From an uncultured Clostridia bacterium (GTDB taxonomy: Bacteria > Bacillota > Clostridia > Oscillospirales > Acutalibacteraceae), in NCBI GenBank assembly GCA_947165115.1, contig CAMUZD010000017.1, positions 1 to 13,542 on the forward strand: DNA of 13,542 nucleotides. The letters run 5' to 3'. The notes under the pieces are model-generated. The model searched no databases, was not told the origin of the DNA, and saw only the letters and a program-made list of their open reading frames with translations. The translations under genes and the position numbers were made by a program. Below, in pieces: positions 13,475 through 13,542 of this stretch. Within the stretch, counting starts at the first letter, position 1; each line of letters opens with the position of its first letter.

Positions 13475-13542
13475 ATGAAAAAAATATGCGGAAGCTGCGG
13501 ATACAAAACAGAAGAAAAGGATCTGAAGTGCCCGATATGCGG
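13475..13542 (+). CDS. Zinc-ribbon protein, N-terminal fragment (3' partial)
   Basis: An ATG at 13475, preceded by AGGTGA with a 4-nt gap, opens a frame running off the right edge. The visible residues begin MKKICGSCGYKTEEKD and end with CPICG, a CxxCG...CPxCG pair typical of a rubredoxin-like or general zinc-ribbon fold. Only 22 codons are visible, so the full protein cannot be identified. Confidence 0.65.
   Translation, partial: MKKICGSCGYKTEEKDLKCPIC

Overview
The window looks like a piece of a Clostridia (Bacillota) chromosome, probably an anaerobic gut-type lineage. This rests on near-consensus TTGACA/TATAAT promoters, GGAGG-type ribosome sites, TTG starts, rubredoxin and ferritin-like redox proteins, and large serine recombinases typical of clostridial mobile elements. 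No RNA gene, CRISPR array or insertion sequence was seen.

Left part (1-4601, + strand, visibly AT-rich): the right end of an apparent integrative element. It holds a PIN-like nuclease-domain protein with a coiled coil and two C-terminal membrane segments (cut by the window edge), then a Schlafen/AlbA_2-type ATP-binding regulator with its own strong promoter, then a complete large serine recombinase. A strong terminator follows the recombinase. The 320 bp after it hold direct repeats, a tandem repeat, a perfect inverted repeat and back-to-back terminators, and probably contain the element/chromosome junction.

Middle (4844-7502, - strand): a compact redox operon read from a promoter near 6830, in the order ferritin-like protein, OhrR-type peroxide-sensing MarR regulator, then a metallo-beta-lactamase-fold enzyme fused to a C-terminal rubredoxin. 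The last two genes overlap by ATGA. A TTGTGCACAA palindrome just downstream of the promoter is a candidate OhrR operator. Upstream is a TetR-family regulator with an inverted repeat over its own promoter.

Right part (7515-13018, - strand, more GC-rich): a 5'-truncated serine recombinase relic, then a three-gene operon of predicted exported enzymes. In transcription order these are a six-hairpin glycosidase-like protein, a GH39-like glycoside hydrolase, and an alpha/beta hydrolase with a FIVAR-like C-terminal region. They probably act together on an extracellular glycan or glycoconjugate; the substrate is unknown. A 43-bp sequence occurs as a direct repeat about 5.5 kb apart (7460-7502 and 12976-13018). 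Each copy lies just past a recombinase 3' end: the relic at 7566, and a much weaker tail-like match at 13035-13082. This makes the interval a candidate decayed mobile unit, although both copies also read as good promoters.

Right edge (13105-13542, + strand): a promoter with a palindromic operator-like site drives a small unknown protein and the start of a zinc-ribbon protein that runs off the window.
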